The notes beneath the pieces are model-generated. The model saw only the letters and a program-made list of their open reading frames with translations, did not search any database and had not been told where the DNA came from. The position numbers were made by a program, and so were the translations under genes. Shown here one piece after another: positions 44,233 to 56,993 of a stretch of DNA of 64,000 nucleotides (positions within the stretch are counted from its first letter, which is position 1; each line of letters begins with the position of its first letter). Source of the stretch: Nissolia schottii. Taxonomy: Eukaryota; Streptophyta; Magnoliopsida; Fabales; Fabaceae. The stretch lies in NCBI GenBank assembly GCA_003254905.1, contig QANU01034095.1, forward strand, positions 465,149-529,148, given 5' to 3'.

Positions 44233-47200
44233 ATGGATCACAATTCATCTGGTGAACTCAAATTTCCTGAATCCAATCTTCAAGATCTCTTCGAGCACCA
44301 CAATCGGTGAATTCCCTTAACAAAATCTTGAAAGGATTAAACGAACATTTTCACACTGTGAGGTCTCAAGTTCTTCTTATGGATCTTTTGCCTTCCCTCA
44401 ACCAGAACGCCAACTTTCTTACAAATAATCATAAGCCAATTTTGGTTCTGTCACCTCAAGTTTTGCCAATTCTGGTACTGCTACATCCACCAAGAAGACT
44501 TCATCAACCACATCTGTCTCTACTACCCTCTAAGAATGGAAAGAAGTGCACCTTATGTGGTTATAGAGGTCACACAGTGGATGAGTGTTACAAAAAGCAT
44601 GGTTATCCTGAAGACTACAAGTTCACATCCATAGGGAAAAAGGTGAATGTTGTGGTTGCTTCTACTAAAGAATTTGCCCCTGATTCTACTGAAGCTCATT
44701 CCAAGTTCAGCTTTACTACAGAATAGTATAAAGTCTTCTAGCCGTGATTCAACATTCAGGTGTCACAGCCATGAGGACTTCCTAACTCAACTTCACCAAA
44801 GCAAACCACACCTCCACTTCTTCCTCCCACACAAGTATAACAGATAAAGGTCTTTGGATCCTTGACTCTAGGGCCACTGATCATATTTGTTGCTCCATGT
44901 CCTTATTTTCCTCATACAAAACTCTAGATGCACCTATTTCTATCAAGTTACCAAATGGCCAAACACTTTTATCTCACATCTCAAGAACTATCACATTGAT
45001 TTTTTCTGCCAAATTTGTTGTTTTTACCTAATTTCTTATTTAATCAAATTGTCATCACAAGATTATGCTATAATATGGAATGCATTCTTACAATCTCTCA
45101 TGATTTGTGTTCCATATAGGATTGCCACAGCTCAAAGGAGATTGGAACTGCTAGAATGGAGGGAGGACTTTATTTTGCTAGATAATTACACACTCTACTA
45201 GTTTTCCCAAATTTCAATCTCATGTGAACTTTATATCCACTGCTAGCTTTGCTCTTTGGCATTTTAGATTTGGTCATGTACCTAAGGATGAAATGCAATT
45301 GCTGCATAATAAATACTCTTACATTCCTTCTACTTCCAAAATTGTACCTTGTGATGTGTCATTTTGCCAAAGAAAAAAGCACTGCATTTTAACCTCAGTA
45401 AATTAGTTTCTGCCAACAAGTTTGATGTGTTGCATGTTGATATATGGGGTCTTGTCCCCACTCCCTCTTTACAAGGCCACAAGTACTTTCTCACTTTGGT
45501 AGATGATATGAGTAGGCACACTTGGATTTTAATACTGAAATCTAAAGTAGAACTTGCCATTTTTCTTAAGCATTCTATCCGAATGATTGAAACATAATTT
45601 GGCATAACCATTAAGAAAAGCAGATGTGATAATGGTCCAGAATTTCAACTTAAAGAATTCTATGCCTCAAATGGAATTATCCACCAATCTTCTTGCGTAG
45701 AGACACCCCGTCAAAATGCCATTGTAGAAGAAAAAAAACCAACACCTAATGAACACCACTAGATCAATTCTATTCCAAGCCAATTTGTCAAATTGCTTTT
45801 GGTCTTTTGTTATTTTGCATGTTGCATTCTTAGTCAACAGACTACCTTCTGCTTCACTTCAGAATCTATCACCACATAACCTTTTGTTTGACAAAGAACC
45901 TGGCCCCTCATTTATCAAGGTTTTTGGGAGCCTAGCATATGCCTCCACCCTGCAAAGAGGCAGAACAAAACTAGACCCAATAGCCGGAAAATGTGTTTTT
46001 CTTGGATTCAAATTTGGCACTAAAGGTTTTTTTTGTATGATTTAGCCTCTGAAGAGGTTTTCTTGAGCAGAAATGTTATTTTCAACGAGAATTTTTTTGC
46101 TTATCATTCCATCAATAACAATTCCACCCCACACTGAGTTTGTTCTGCCTTCTCCAAATATTTCTTCTACTTAGTTTGATTTTCCAATCACAGCAATTGC
46201 TCCTCTCAACCATATCCAACACCATGAGCCTGCATCTTCAGCTCCTATCACAGGAGCCTACATCTCACGAGAAATCTTCCATGCCTCAACCTCATCCCAC
46301 TGTTATCATCCCAAACCATCTTAACCTGTTAGAAAGTCTCGCAGACACAAATCCACACCAACATACCTAAAAGACTATCATAATAATCTCCTCTCTGCAA
46401 CATCTTCTCCAACTCCTTTTGTGCTTGGGAATTCAGGTATAACAACCCCTCATTATCTTCTGTTTTGGCATATAGCACATTATCTCCTGCACACAAACAC
46501 TACTCCCTCACTATTTCCACTATCATTGAACTTGCTATTCTCATGATGTAAAACATGAATTTTATAGATTACTGCACTGCAGCAAAACAATACTTGGAAA
46601 TTGGTAGATTTGCCTCCTGGAAAGGTTCTGTAAGTGGGTTTACAAGGTTATACACAAAATGGATGGAAGCATTGAGAGGTATAAGGCAAGGCTAGTTGTT
46701 AAGGGTTATACTCAAACTCATGGAGCGGACTATATGGACACCTTTAGTCCGGTTGCAAAGATGTCGACTGTAATGCTCTTGCTCTCCGTTGCCTTATCTC
46801 AAAAATGGCACCTCCAACAATTGGATGTCAATAATGTGTTTCTACATGGGGACCTAAATGAATAAGTCTATATGAAACTCCCTCAAGTTTTTCCATCATC
46901 CAAACTGAATCAAGTTTGCTTGTTACAAAAGTCCCTCTATGGTCTAAAGCAGGCCAACTGGCAATGGTTCTCAAAATTGTCCACTACCCTCATTTCTTGT
47001 GGCTATTCCTAATCTATCTCTGATCATTCTCTTTTTCTAAAGAGCTCTCCTAACTCTTTCACTGCTTTATTAGTTTATGTCGATGACATAATCTTAGCAG
47101 GAACTTCCTTGGTAGAAATAGATCACATGAAACAATTTATTGATATGACAAGTTCAAAATCAAAGACTTGGGATACCTGAAATTCTTCTTGGGACTTGAG

Positions 47201-48040
47201 GTTTCAAGGAACTCCACTGGTATCTCTCTCTCTCTCAGAGAAAATATGCTCTTGAGATCCTATCCGATGCAGGACTCCTTGGCAGCAAGCCTGCACCTTC
47301 TCCTATGGATAGTTCGCATAGGCTTTCCAAGGATGATGGTGGGCTCCTTGATGACCCTGCTGCCTATAGATGCCTAATTGGCAGATTACTCTACCTCACT
47401 TCCACTCGGCCAAACCTCTCTTATGTAGTTAATTAGCTTGCCCAATTTATGTTTGCTCCGAGGAACACTCATTTCAATGCTGCCATGCGAGTTGTTAAGT
47501 ACCTAAAGGGTTCTCCAGGTCTTGGTCTTTTCTTCTCCCCTTCCTCTGAACTCAAGCTGAAAGCATATTCATATGCCGATTGGGCTAGCTGATCAGATAC
47601 CAGACAATCCACTTCTGGTTTCTGCGTCTTCCTAGGTCAATCCTTGATCAGTTGGAAGTCCGAAAAGTATATCACAATTTCCCTTCTTCTTGTGAGGCTG
47701 AGTACCGCGCCTTAGCTTCCACCACTTGTGAGATTCAGTGGATCATTTTTCTCTTAGCTGGCTTTAAGATTCTAGTTACAGAACGCCTTTGTTCTGTGAC
47801 AGCAGCTTTGCCATCCAACTGGCCCACAATCCTGTATTCCATGGTCGCTCTAAGCACATAGAATTGGATTGTCACTTAATGCGCGAGAAAATTCAGTGCG
47901 ACTTAATCCATATCTTGTCGGTTCCCTCTGCTCCACATTGAGCTGATGTGTTGACAAAACCATTGGGCATTGCTCCTTTCCAACAATTAATTCTCAAGCT
48001 CGGCCTCCTCATATTTCCACACCATTCGTATGCCAAGCTT
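44233..48040 (+). pseudogene. Degenerate copia gag-pol
   Basis: The gag start (ATG at 44233) reaches a stop after about 25 codons, and most of the usual gag capsid region is missing. The CCHC knuckle CTLCGYRGHTVDEC is intact at 44547-44588. The protease active site has DSR where DSG is expected (about 44866-44874). The integrase zinc motif starts at WHFRFGH (about 45256). The catalytic core keeps HVDIWG, RCDNGPEF and NAIVEEK but is cut by a stop near 45595. The reverse transcriptase keeps the conserved AVxK-type palm start and YVDD (47076-47087), with stops between. RNase H keeps a YADWAS motif followed by a stop. Multiple frameshifts and stops make it non-functional. Confidence 0.88.
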
Positions 48041-48065
48041 GTGGGTGGGGGTGGGTAATAGAGGA

Positions 48066-48315
48066 TCATAATCATCCAAAATGATAATTTTTGGCACCTG
48101 ATTATGCTAATTATGCAGAGATGAAAGTTAGTTGTAAATCAGTTATTTCAAGCTAAGTTAGTTAGTTTAGTTAGCTCGGTTAGTTAAGTTGCTTAAGCCA
48201 CAAGCTTCAGTTGTTATCTTACTTCATTGGTGTATAAAAGGCAAATAAGCCTCAATGATCAAGTTGGGAATTCAATTTTCACATTTCCCTACTTACTGTT
48301 TTCTACGTTCTGTCA
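48066..48315 (+). repeat. 3' LTR of copia element
   Basis: About 250 bp, the partner of 43874-44113. It keeps the TATAAAAGG box (about 48233) and ends TGTCA at 48315. It differs from the 5' LTR by scattered substitutions and a few short insertions (for example an extra TTAG in the AAAGTTAGTTGTAAATC region). Confidence 0.8.
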
Positions 48316-49260
48316 CAGATTGAGAGAATTTGAGAGGACAGAAAATGAGGGACGAGAAAAGCAAGAAAAGTGTGTGTGTAACCCACGTTAATACCTTCCT
48401 CTTCAAAAATGAGAAAAAAAAAATGAATTGAACATTTTTCAATGTCGTAAAATAATATTTAGTCACATTATTGTTTTTGTTTTTTTACAACCCACATTAT
48501 TGTTCTTATGTAAATGAAGTGTCAAGAGTATATAAATTATTTTCTAAAATTATATTTTCCTTCCTCTTATTTCTTTTCTTTTTTTATATAAAAGAAAACA
48601 CTTATCTATTCATTTTCTCTAATTTTCACCTTCTTTTCTATCATTTTATTTAATATGAACCCAATTTAACTCAGTTATGTCTATCCCTCTTAAAATCATC
48701 ATCACCTGTCACTTAAACCATATTTAAAACAAACGTTAGCCTATCCAAATCCGTTTTACTTTCTCTACTGGGTATCTGTTCAAAATCACAACTTTTATAT
48801 TTTGAGTAAAAAACAAACAAACAAATAAACAGAGCACCAAAACATATCACTCTTTTTCAGCCCCAATTTGTTTGCAATTTGGAGAAATCATATTCGTGAT
48901 ACGAAACGACGTTTACAAGACTTGTCACTTATCTAGTTATTTTTGATAACTTCGCAAAATCAACTTATCATGATACAAAAGGAAAGAGGGAATACTGATC
49001 CAAACGAAAAAAAAAAGGTTGAACAAAATGGANAGTTGTCCTATTAATTTCAAATGAATCCTTTACAAAGGAAAGTGCTATTATTGTCTATTGAACCCAA
49101 CAAAGTGATGTTCAGCAATGCATATCACCACTAACACGTATTGCAATATAGACAATTTCTACAACAACTGAATACTACCAAGTAATACACGATTTCATCT
49201 CATATAACTTCCTAATAGCAAATTACATTGCATAATCCTAATGCAACAAACAATCAAAGG
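48316..49260. other. Gene-free spacer; N at 49033
   Basis: AT-rich intergenic sequence with one ambiguous base at 49033. The part nearest 49260 is the 3' UTR and downstream region of the ACD11-like gene. Confidence 0.5.
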
Positions 49261-52200
49261 TCACCAATGTATTCCCAACTCTCTGGAAATGAAGAGTTTG
49301 TCAATGTATTGGATTATGGATGCGCTCGCCAAGGCGTAATTTTGCATTAGGACTCTGGCTGATTCCTCTGAAGCAAAAGATGACAAGAAGAATAAAATGA
49401 GGAAAAAAAGAAAGAAATAAACATGAGCATCATAAATGCATAAATTTACTAGATAATATTTGAGTAACAGTGTCACCAACAATGACTTTCCCTATTACCA
49501 TTCTTCTATGTTGTCTTGCTTTCACATTTGAGAAAGAATGGTGAAAAGAATAATCACAATTATATCAATTAACAAAGGCAATATGGTGGAACAGAATGTG
49601 TGATGTTCTCTCTCTTGAATCTAGTTTGAAGAGAAAAGAAACTACGCTAGTTCGACTACAATGTGCCTAGGACAAATAACATAAGCATAGAATTTGTCAT
49701 GTACCTTTTGCACTTCTATGAGCTGGTAAGGACATATATGCATGGCTAAAGGGTGAACTAGGGATAAATGTGGGTGGCAGGACTAGGTGCGTGTTCGGTA
49801 ACAACTTCCTTTTGGAAAATAATCACTTATTTTTTGAAAGCTCTCTCAAAAAGGTTTTGATTGTAAGCGGTTTTGAATCTAAAATAAACTAATCCAAACA
49901 TGCACTAGGACTACTATGCCACAAACTCAGGTTAATCTTGAGAAATGAAACAGCTAACTTAGAAGAGATCTGAAAATGATAAAAGTATTAACCATTCCTA
50001 ATTCAATGTAAATAGATTTCACATAAATCAGTTCATTCTCCATCCTCCCCTCCCATTTCAAGAACTAAACTGATAGTTATTTTTTCAGGAAATAAATTTC
50101 AATAAAATTAAAAATGCAAACTTATTTCTACACCTACCTTCCTCATTGAGTTTCCTCAAAAGCTGTTCCTTTGTGGGAAGGGCATACAACCCGGCAGAAA
50201 CAGCCTTCCTGATAGCCCAACCATGATATGGTGCCAATGTCTGATCGTAAGCCTTCGAAGCTGGATCCCTAAGAGAACTTCCACTGCCAAAAGATATACA
50301 GAAACTCAGCTCATTTACTATCATGGCTAAAACCATGTGATCTTACACATATATGCATCTGCTGTGCCGGTTGATGTAGTAAACAACTATATGTTAATAT
50401 GTACGAATATATCTAATCCAACCTTAAGTAGCACAAAGATTAAGGCTATGGAGATAGTCACTTTTTGCTATATCCCAAGTATTTTGTTGCTGTAAAAGTA
50501 TGTACTATGATAAGCTAAGGCCTTAGCCTTTAAGTTGATTTTTTTTTTCCTGAAAAGTTGTAGAAATTTTTCCAGAGTATTCAAGGAAGCCAAAATTCAA
50601 AGCTGCTTCAAGCATAGCTTGTATAACAAAAAAGTATCTTTACCAAAATAAGGGGGGAAAGTTTATGATGTCCTTCCCTACATTTTGACAAATGATGAAA
50701 ACTCCCATCGTAGTTTTTAATATTACATCTGCCTCCTTCACTGTTAGATGATTAAGAAATGGTTACATGCCATTAACTTTACCTCGCAATTACAATATTG
50801 TAGTTACAGCCTCCTTCTAGTTGTGGTTATATAACAAACTTTACTCTCAGGGTAATTACATTGACCTCTCTTGAGTTTTGAATAAAATTACTCTAACCCT
50901 TTTAATATATCCATGCCTTCTTATTCCTGTAAGGCGTATCGATGACTATTATGACTTGTGCTGAAATCTTATGTTTTGATATACCAAGCAAAAAAGTACA
51001 AGTTCTTTAAAAGCACAAAGTTCTGTATATTGATAGTAATCATTGTTAAGAAAAAATTCATTCAAGTATTTAATTACTTCATTTGGTTTTGACATGTGTG
51101 TTAAAAACTGGAATGGACCAGCTGGTGATTGTCTAGCTGCTTAGTTAGACTAAACATTCTGATTTCTGATCACTTTCATGGTCAAACAGGTATGAAACAG
51201 CACAGGAACCAGAAAAACTGAGAGAAATGGTGTAATGCGAATTGCAACTAGAAGCAAATATTCTGAGATATTTGGACCAAGTATGACACAATACTTGAAA
51301 TACACTTCTGATATGTTATAGTGTGCTATCAAACTTTTCTTGACTCAAAAGTGTTTAATAATAACATAATATCATACAGCACTATCAAAAATGGACTCTT
51401 GACAGTCTCTCTTTTTGACAAAACCACTCAATTTTCAAAAACAACTTAACTTAGCACCCAAGATTAAGGTCAATAGATTTTTAAAAATAAATAAAAGGGA
51501 AAAGGAAAATATTCTCCAATTTATCAGCTTTACCTTCTTTTTATTCTGGTTCATACTTGTTTGACCATGAAATGGATAAGAAGATTCAACCTAAACCAAA
51601 TGGTTAAAATCAATTGCATTGGCTTCTTGTTTGATATGAAAGTGGGAGGAGCGGAATATGCACACTAGTTGCTAGTTTTAATTGTAACAGTAAAGCAAAG
51701 AGCAATCAACAGCCTTTTAACAGATTTTTTTTCCTGTCATTAATGAAATGAAAATAGAAAAGTTGACACATACAATGAACATCCACAAACTAACATGCTG
51801 TTGTACTAGGGTTTTTTTTTTTTTTTTCCTCATGTTCACTGTAAATGTCATATTAACAAGAATCCGTAAACCACTAGGAATGGTCTAGTGGTGAGGAGTT
51901 TGCGTAGTATGCATGAGGTTAGGGGTTCAAACCTCCATGCCCACTGATGTGTCAAAAAAAAAAAACAAGAATCCATTAAAGTGCTAAGCCAACAAGATTG
52001 TAGTTCAATCGGCATCATCCCCAATCTAAAAGATAGAGGTGCAATAATCTTAAGAGGTTCGATTATCTACCAGGCCACCTATCTTCCTCACCTACCTAGG
52101 TGCTTGCATTTCCATCGTACCAAAACAATGATCATAAAAATGATACACAATTAAGGGGTAAACGTGAAAGTTGTTATTCCTCTTGGTTCATTCTTTTCAA

Positions 52201-53398
52201 GCAAAAGGGATATAAAACTATTTGTCAACCTCCTCTTACCACCTTGACTAAAAACCATGGCTAAAAAGCGGAAGCTATTCCATCCATCCAATAGTTCCCT
52301 CCCTCTTCATTTTCTTTCCGGTCTATTTTTCACTCTTCGGTGCCCAGCATAGTCTTAAAATTGTTCAAATCATAATCTAGCAAGTTGTGGACAGAAGAAA
52401 CTTGCACAAATCACAAAACAAATGAAAAGGCAGAACTGATGTACATACTCATCAAGTAACATTTGCTCAAACAGCACTCTGACCATGTCAAGCCCGCGCC
52501 TCACTCTCAGCAGATTTCTTGTGTGACTACCTCCTACCTTCACACAATTATCTCGTACATCCCGATCAATCATAGATGGCAAGGTTCGAATGGACTTTGA
52601 CGCTTCTTCTAGATCACGCACCTATTATCATCAAACAATCAACTAAAAACCCTTTATCCAACACACATAAAAAACCAAATCATGATAACAAATGGCATGA
52701 AGCAAACACTGACGAAAAAGCTTCCACTATCCCCGAGACTCCATGTTTAATTTCACTAGATTTCTCTAGATCATTCATTACAAGATGCAAGTAAATTACA
52801 CAAAAATAACTGCAGCAATCCATAAGATTCCTTTGATTTCTCAATAAACACAAGTTGCCTCATTCCCAGAAGCATAAAAAACATCTTTTTATCTCTTTCC
52901 AATTATATTTACCGCAAAAAAATGATCACAATTTAAATAAATACTTCTCAGAGAGAAAAAAGGAAAGGAAAATCCCCCACTTCAGCATCTCTATCCCTCT
53001 GCAAGCAGATAACAAATAAACTTTAAAAAGATTCAAACTTTCCAATACCCTTTACGCATTACAACAAACCCAATCAAAACCCCCAAAAGGGTCCCAAAAA
53101 AAACCCTCGACCAAAAATCTCCACATAAATAACAGGTGAAAAGGCTACATTTTCCACATAATTTTAATTTTCTAGGGAACCAAACAATGGTAAATACCTT
53201 GGAAACGAAATCCTTCTCAGCGAACTTGAAGGCGAATCCCAACAAACCGAAGAGAGGGGAGACTCGAGAGCACGCATGCGAGAAGGACGCGAGCTCCATC
53301 TCCACCGTATCCGAATCTGCAACCACGGCGGCAAGGCCCTTGAAGGCGTCGGAGATTTTCTGCAGCGGTTTGTCGCCGTCGTTGTTGGCATCTGCCAT
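49261..53398 (-). CDS. ACD11-like ceramide-1-phosphate transfer protein (GLTP fold, 4 exons)
   Basis: Exons on the minus strand are 53398-53198, 52621-52449, 50283-50138 and 49367-49261 (201, 173, 146 and 107 nt), giving 208 residues; Arabidopsis ACD11 has 206. It is a single glycolipid-transfer-protein domain that carries ceramide-1-phosphate and related lipids between membranes; loss in Arabidopsis causes accelerated cell death and constitutive defence. By alignment from memory, the head-group-binding residues reported for ACD11 (D60, K64, R99, R103, H143) correspond to D63 (in AEKDFVSK), K67, R102 and R106 (in SHTRNLLRVRRGLDMV) and H145 (in APYHGWAIRKAV). All are conserved, so lipid binding is expected. 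The C-terminus ends in SRELGIHW, as in the family. Intron 2 holds one or two SINEs and intron 3 a MITE, apparently without harming the exons. Confidence 0.95.
49786..49906. mobile_element. Small TIR MITE in ACD11 intron 3
   Basis: The 121-bp element has ends GGTGCGTGTTCGGTAA and, on the other strand, GTGCATGTTTGGATT. An AGGACTA direct repeat flanks it (49779-49785 and 49907-49913). Extending by one base gives CAGGACTA against TAGGACTA, compatible with an 8-bp hAT duplication with one mismatch. Confidence 0.7.
51866..51963 (+). mobile_element. tRNA-derived SINE with TSD in ACD11 intron 2
   Basis: An RNA polymerase III A box TGGTCTAGTGG lies at 51881-51891 (full match to TRGYNNARNGG). A B box GGTTCAAACCT starts at 51924 (10 of 11). 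An A-run forms the tail. It is flanked by the perfect direct repeat AACAAGAATCC at 51855-51865 and 51964-51974. It is antisense to ACD11. Confidence 0.85.
51984..52110 (+). mobile_element. Possible second SINE (AU-like) in ACD11 intron 2
   Basis: An A-box-like TAGTTCAATCGG at 52001-52012 and a B-box-like GGTTCGATTAT at 52056-52066 are spaced as in tRNA-derived SINEs and begin only about 10 bp after the right TSD of the first SINE. Limits and TSD are not clear, so this is tentative. Confidence 0.5.
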
Positions 53399-54787
53399 GG
53401 GAAGAGACGAAGAAGAAGAAAGAGGATCTAGCTCAGTTGTGTTGGGTGTTGGCTCTTCTTATTCAACAATGCGAGATTATTCTTTGCTGCATATGGACGC
53501 ACAGTTGATGATGATGAGCATATATGATCTCAAGTTGTGAAATTTGTTGGCTGGCATATATTGCATTTATTAATTATGCATGATGATGATGAAATGATGG
53601 CATCACTGATTAGGGTATGTTTGGATCACTGTTTTTGAACCGAGTAAAATGAAAAGGAATTAAAAAAAATTGAGATGGAACAAGAATTGGGAGTTTTAGC
53701 GCACCTTTGGTATATGCTTTATGTTTTTATTGTTTCCTTGTGAAAATAGAAAATTTTGAAAATGGAAATTAAAAATGAAAATCGAAATCAAATGGCCCCT
53801 GGGGATGTGTATGTTTTTAGTTTTCATTTTTAAAATTTCTTGATTTTAAGAAATTTTTTTAAGGAAACTATAAACTTTAGTGTCTTGTTTTTATTCTTGT
53901 TTTCACAATTTCCTTCTTAAAATCCTTAAAACAATAAAGAAAATGAAATTTAGAAATGAAAACTAAAATTAAGCACACCCTTAGTGATTTTTAATGGAAT
54001 GAAATTATTTCCCTTCTTTTTAAACCTATTAATCTACGGATTTAATTAGAATGCACTAACAGTGTAAAAGAGTTTTATACTATCATCTAATTATGTACTG
54101 ACAAATCTACAAACATTGTTGACTACCACACTCAGTTTTTGAAAGGTCATCCAAACGAAATGAATTACTTGAGCGACCATGTAAAATCTTAATCTAAACA
54201 ATAGAGCCCAAGAAAATTTTATTGGCTTCCATTTCACTTCCTTGCAAATCACTAATCAAAACACACCCTTAAGGTTGTGTTTAGATTGCATTTCAATACT
54301 CAAAAGCTTTTGTAATATTATTTTTGGTAAAACAAAAACCAATTTTGTAAAAATTGCACGTTAGCCTGAGTTATATACAAAATTAAACTAACTCCAATTT
54401 GTCTTTAAAATTAATCATCAATAATCAGTTATGTTTTTTTGGTATCTTGTTAGGTTAATGAAAAACAACAAAAAATAATAAAATATTATTTATTTTTTTG
54501 TGTTCATTATTTTTTCCATAAATTTTTTAAAATAGAAAATATATCAGATGATAATAGAAACTTAATAAATTATTAATTAGTGATCAATCATAATAAAAAA
54601 AAGAATAAAATATAATTTTTTGCATAATTTAAGGCAGAGTATAATCTATTTTATACTGTACTTTTTGCATAATTTAAGGTAGAATATACTTTACCTTAAA
54701 AAATAGAGTATAATCTATTTTTTTGCATTAATGAATGAAATATTTTTATTTTTATTTTTCTTATGTTTATGAGATGAATGAGATGAA
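53399..54787. other. Spacer upstream of ACD11 with fold-back MITE-like sequence
   Basis: The 5' UTR and promoter of ACD11 lie at its left. A fold-back segment at 53801-53982 has inverted ends (GGGGATGTGTATGTTTTTAG left; AAGGGTGTGCTTAATTTTAG right on the other strand). Near 54600-54720, TTTTGCATAATTTAAGG and AGTATAATCTATTTT units are repeated. Confidence 0.5.
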
Positions 54788-55042
54788 ATGAGCCTGAAGG
54801 ACTCTCATAATTCAATGATATTTCAAGCGCAGGCTGTGACGAAGAAGAACCCGGCCTTAGCGAGTCTATTGAAGTCACTGGGGTTTCAAGCTAAGAACGA
54901 CAACAGAGTGACTTCAATCATTGAAGTGAAGCAACTATCGAGATGGGATCAGAGGAGAAAAGACAGAGATTTGAAGCTTAGAAGGAAGGCCGAAATTAAA
55001 CTCAAGAAGCAATCTTCAGGTCAGTATCGTTCCCTAGCATGA
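54788..55042 (+). CDS. Hypothetical small basic protein or exon (tentative)
   Basis: An 84-codon frame that I do not recognise. It is moderately hydrophilic, with KKNPALASLLKSLGF followed by a strongly basic, probably helical WDQRRKDRDLKLRRKAEIKL segment. Its base composition is richer in G+C than the surrounding AT-rich spacer, as expected of coding DNA. It could be an internal exon: a possible acceptor CGCAG lies before GCTGTGACG (about 54831-54836) and a donor-like CAGGTCAGT occurs near 55017-55025. About 0.9 kb of less AT-rich sequence follows. No TATA box, poly(A) tail or TSD identifies it as a complete gene or a retrocopy. It is the only plus-strand non-transposon candidate with coding character. 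Confidence 0.35.
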   Translation: MSLKDSHNSMIFQAQAVTKKNPALASLLKSLGFQAKNDNRVTSIIEVKQLSRWDQRRKDRDLKLRRKAEIKLKKQSSGQYRSLA

Positions 55043-56993
55043 AAATTTCTCCCAGTTAAGCTCAATTGTAAGAAAGCATGCACAAGTATTTGGAAGGCGA
55101 AAAATTCGTGCTTTTGTCAAGGGAATTCTGGTAATGTTCTTGTGAAGTCTGCATTATGCTGATTTTTGGTTGCAAAAATGGTATTCAATGTGAATTGAGA
55201 AATATGACAAGTACGGGAAATTCTCGATAAAATCATTTATTGGAAGTTAGCTTCGAGGATTTAGAATCGCAAGCAATTGTCTGGGAATTAATGAAGTCTA
55301 CGGCATGGAGCTGTGGGAAGGACTGAACTAAAGGTTACAATGTCAGTAATAACAGAACACAAGTATGGTTCCAAATGGTACTATTGATCCTATGTTGTTT
55401 TGGTGTGGTGCCTTGACTTTTTTTATGAGCTGTGTAGGTGTCAGGTCATCAGAATTTTGGGTTATGTTGTGCTTCTGCAATACGAGTGTATTTAGTGACA
55501 TAACATGTAGTGGTTGATATTACTTTTGAAGGATGTGGCTTGCTTCTGAAGGAGGGCAGAGTTCAAAGATTAGGATGGTGAATCTATCCAAATGAAACTT
55601 CAAGGGATGCAATGTGAGGTATTTGGACAAGTCTGAAATATGGCAACAATTTATGTTTGTAGATTTATTAGCTAGTAATGTTCTTTTATAATCTTTGAAT
55701 AGTTTGTGTAATGTTGTATTTGATCCTGATGATTATGATGTAAGGTTGCCTTAAGTGATGCAATTTCTCATAGAGGTTTTTAACGGACCTTGCCTGCATT
55801 AGCCATGCTTTGTTATTTGTTAGTGTTGTATTTATACGGTGGCATGGTGTTGTGTAATCAGTGATTTGATTACTCTTGTCGGTTTGCCTTGATTGATGAA
55901 AGTTCCTTTATAAGACATTTCAACATTAAATTTCTATGTTTAAATTTGTAACTTTTAGAAACTTCTATCCATTAAATTTATTGATAATATTTATGAGAGA
56001 CTAATACATCTTTATTTTTGACAACTATTCCATAGTTTACTAAGTTTTCATGCAAAGACAGTACTATTTGGTAGGAATCTTGTATCTTATTACGAAGACA
56101 TATAACTTTTGCAAATTATGTGAAATTTTTTTGACAATCCATTGCACACTTGGATTAATCAAACACTTTGCCAAAGATAAGTTTTCACTTTGACTTTGTG
56201 TTTGGACAAAGTATGGTTTTTATTTTACATTTTGCATTGCACGTTAACAGAAAATGCAATAATAAGTGACGTTATATATTTTGTAAAAAAATATGATTAA
56301 AGAGATAATGAGTTATCTTTCAAAATTATCTTCTCAATTTTTTGCATGTAAAGTTAAGTTGTATCTAAATTAACACATAAATTAATCGTTTGCAAAAAAA
56401 AAAAAAAAAAACTTTTCTGCGCATCGCACTGGTTCGAACACTAGTTTTAACATATTTCAAAGATAATTTGGGTATTAGATATTTTTTTTACATTCAAAAG
56501 TTGGCCCATACTTGTAACAAATCTCAATAATGATTTGGGTAGATTTGGCCCACACAAAAACTTTGACAGAACAAACCCATTTGGGGTTGGAGTGGCTTGT
56601 GTCGGTTTTAGTTATGACGCTCTTCACCAAAAATCTTTAGGCTTGTTTTTATTTGAGAATTGAGCCCAATGTTTCCTAAAATGAAGTTATGTACAGCAAC
56701 TTCTGCCCGAAAAAATAAATGTCATGTACAGAAAAGAGAGTAGAAGGGACAATAACGCCATGAACTCATCCTTCAACAGGCTCAACAAATCCACCAAAAT
56801 CATTTTGCAGTGCAAAGGACTGTTCACTTCATTAGTTGGGTTGGGAGGTTCCATAATTGGCCATTGCATTACTTGGCTGAAAGGCATTGAGACGGCTAAT
56901 ACACCTTCTTAACAATTGCCTTGTTTAGAATGTGGATTTCAATTTTTTTTTCTTCCAGAAAAATGCAACTAACTTACCATACATTGAACTCTT
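55043..56993. other. Gene-free spacer downstream of the hypothetical frame
   Basis: The sequence from 55043 to about 55900 looks like transcribed 3' sequence but has no further coding exon that I can support. The rest is AT-rich with an A-run at 56394-56410. Short frames on both strands at 56687-56912 overlap each other and show no domain. Confidence 0.4.

Larger units (their letters stand above)
43874..48315 (+). mobile_element. Decayed Ty1/copia LTR retrotransposon
   Basis: A complete but inactive element of about 4.4 kb has two LTRs, a Met-tRNA-type primer site, a polypurine tract (GTGGGTGGGGGTGGG at 48041-48055) and internal domains in copia order: zinc knuckle, protease, integrase, reverse transcriptase, RNase H. 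Flanking pentamers (CCTAT left, CAGAT right) agree at only 3 of 5 positions, so I claim no TSD. The LTRs differ by substitutions and small indels, so the insertion is not recent. It lies between the 5' end of CPSF30 and the 3' end of ACD11, antisense to both. Confidence 0.9.

Noticed and set aside
56687..56912. Overlapping short frames on both strands
   Set aside because: No recognisable motif, no promoter and no supporting splice sites.
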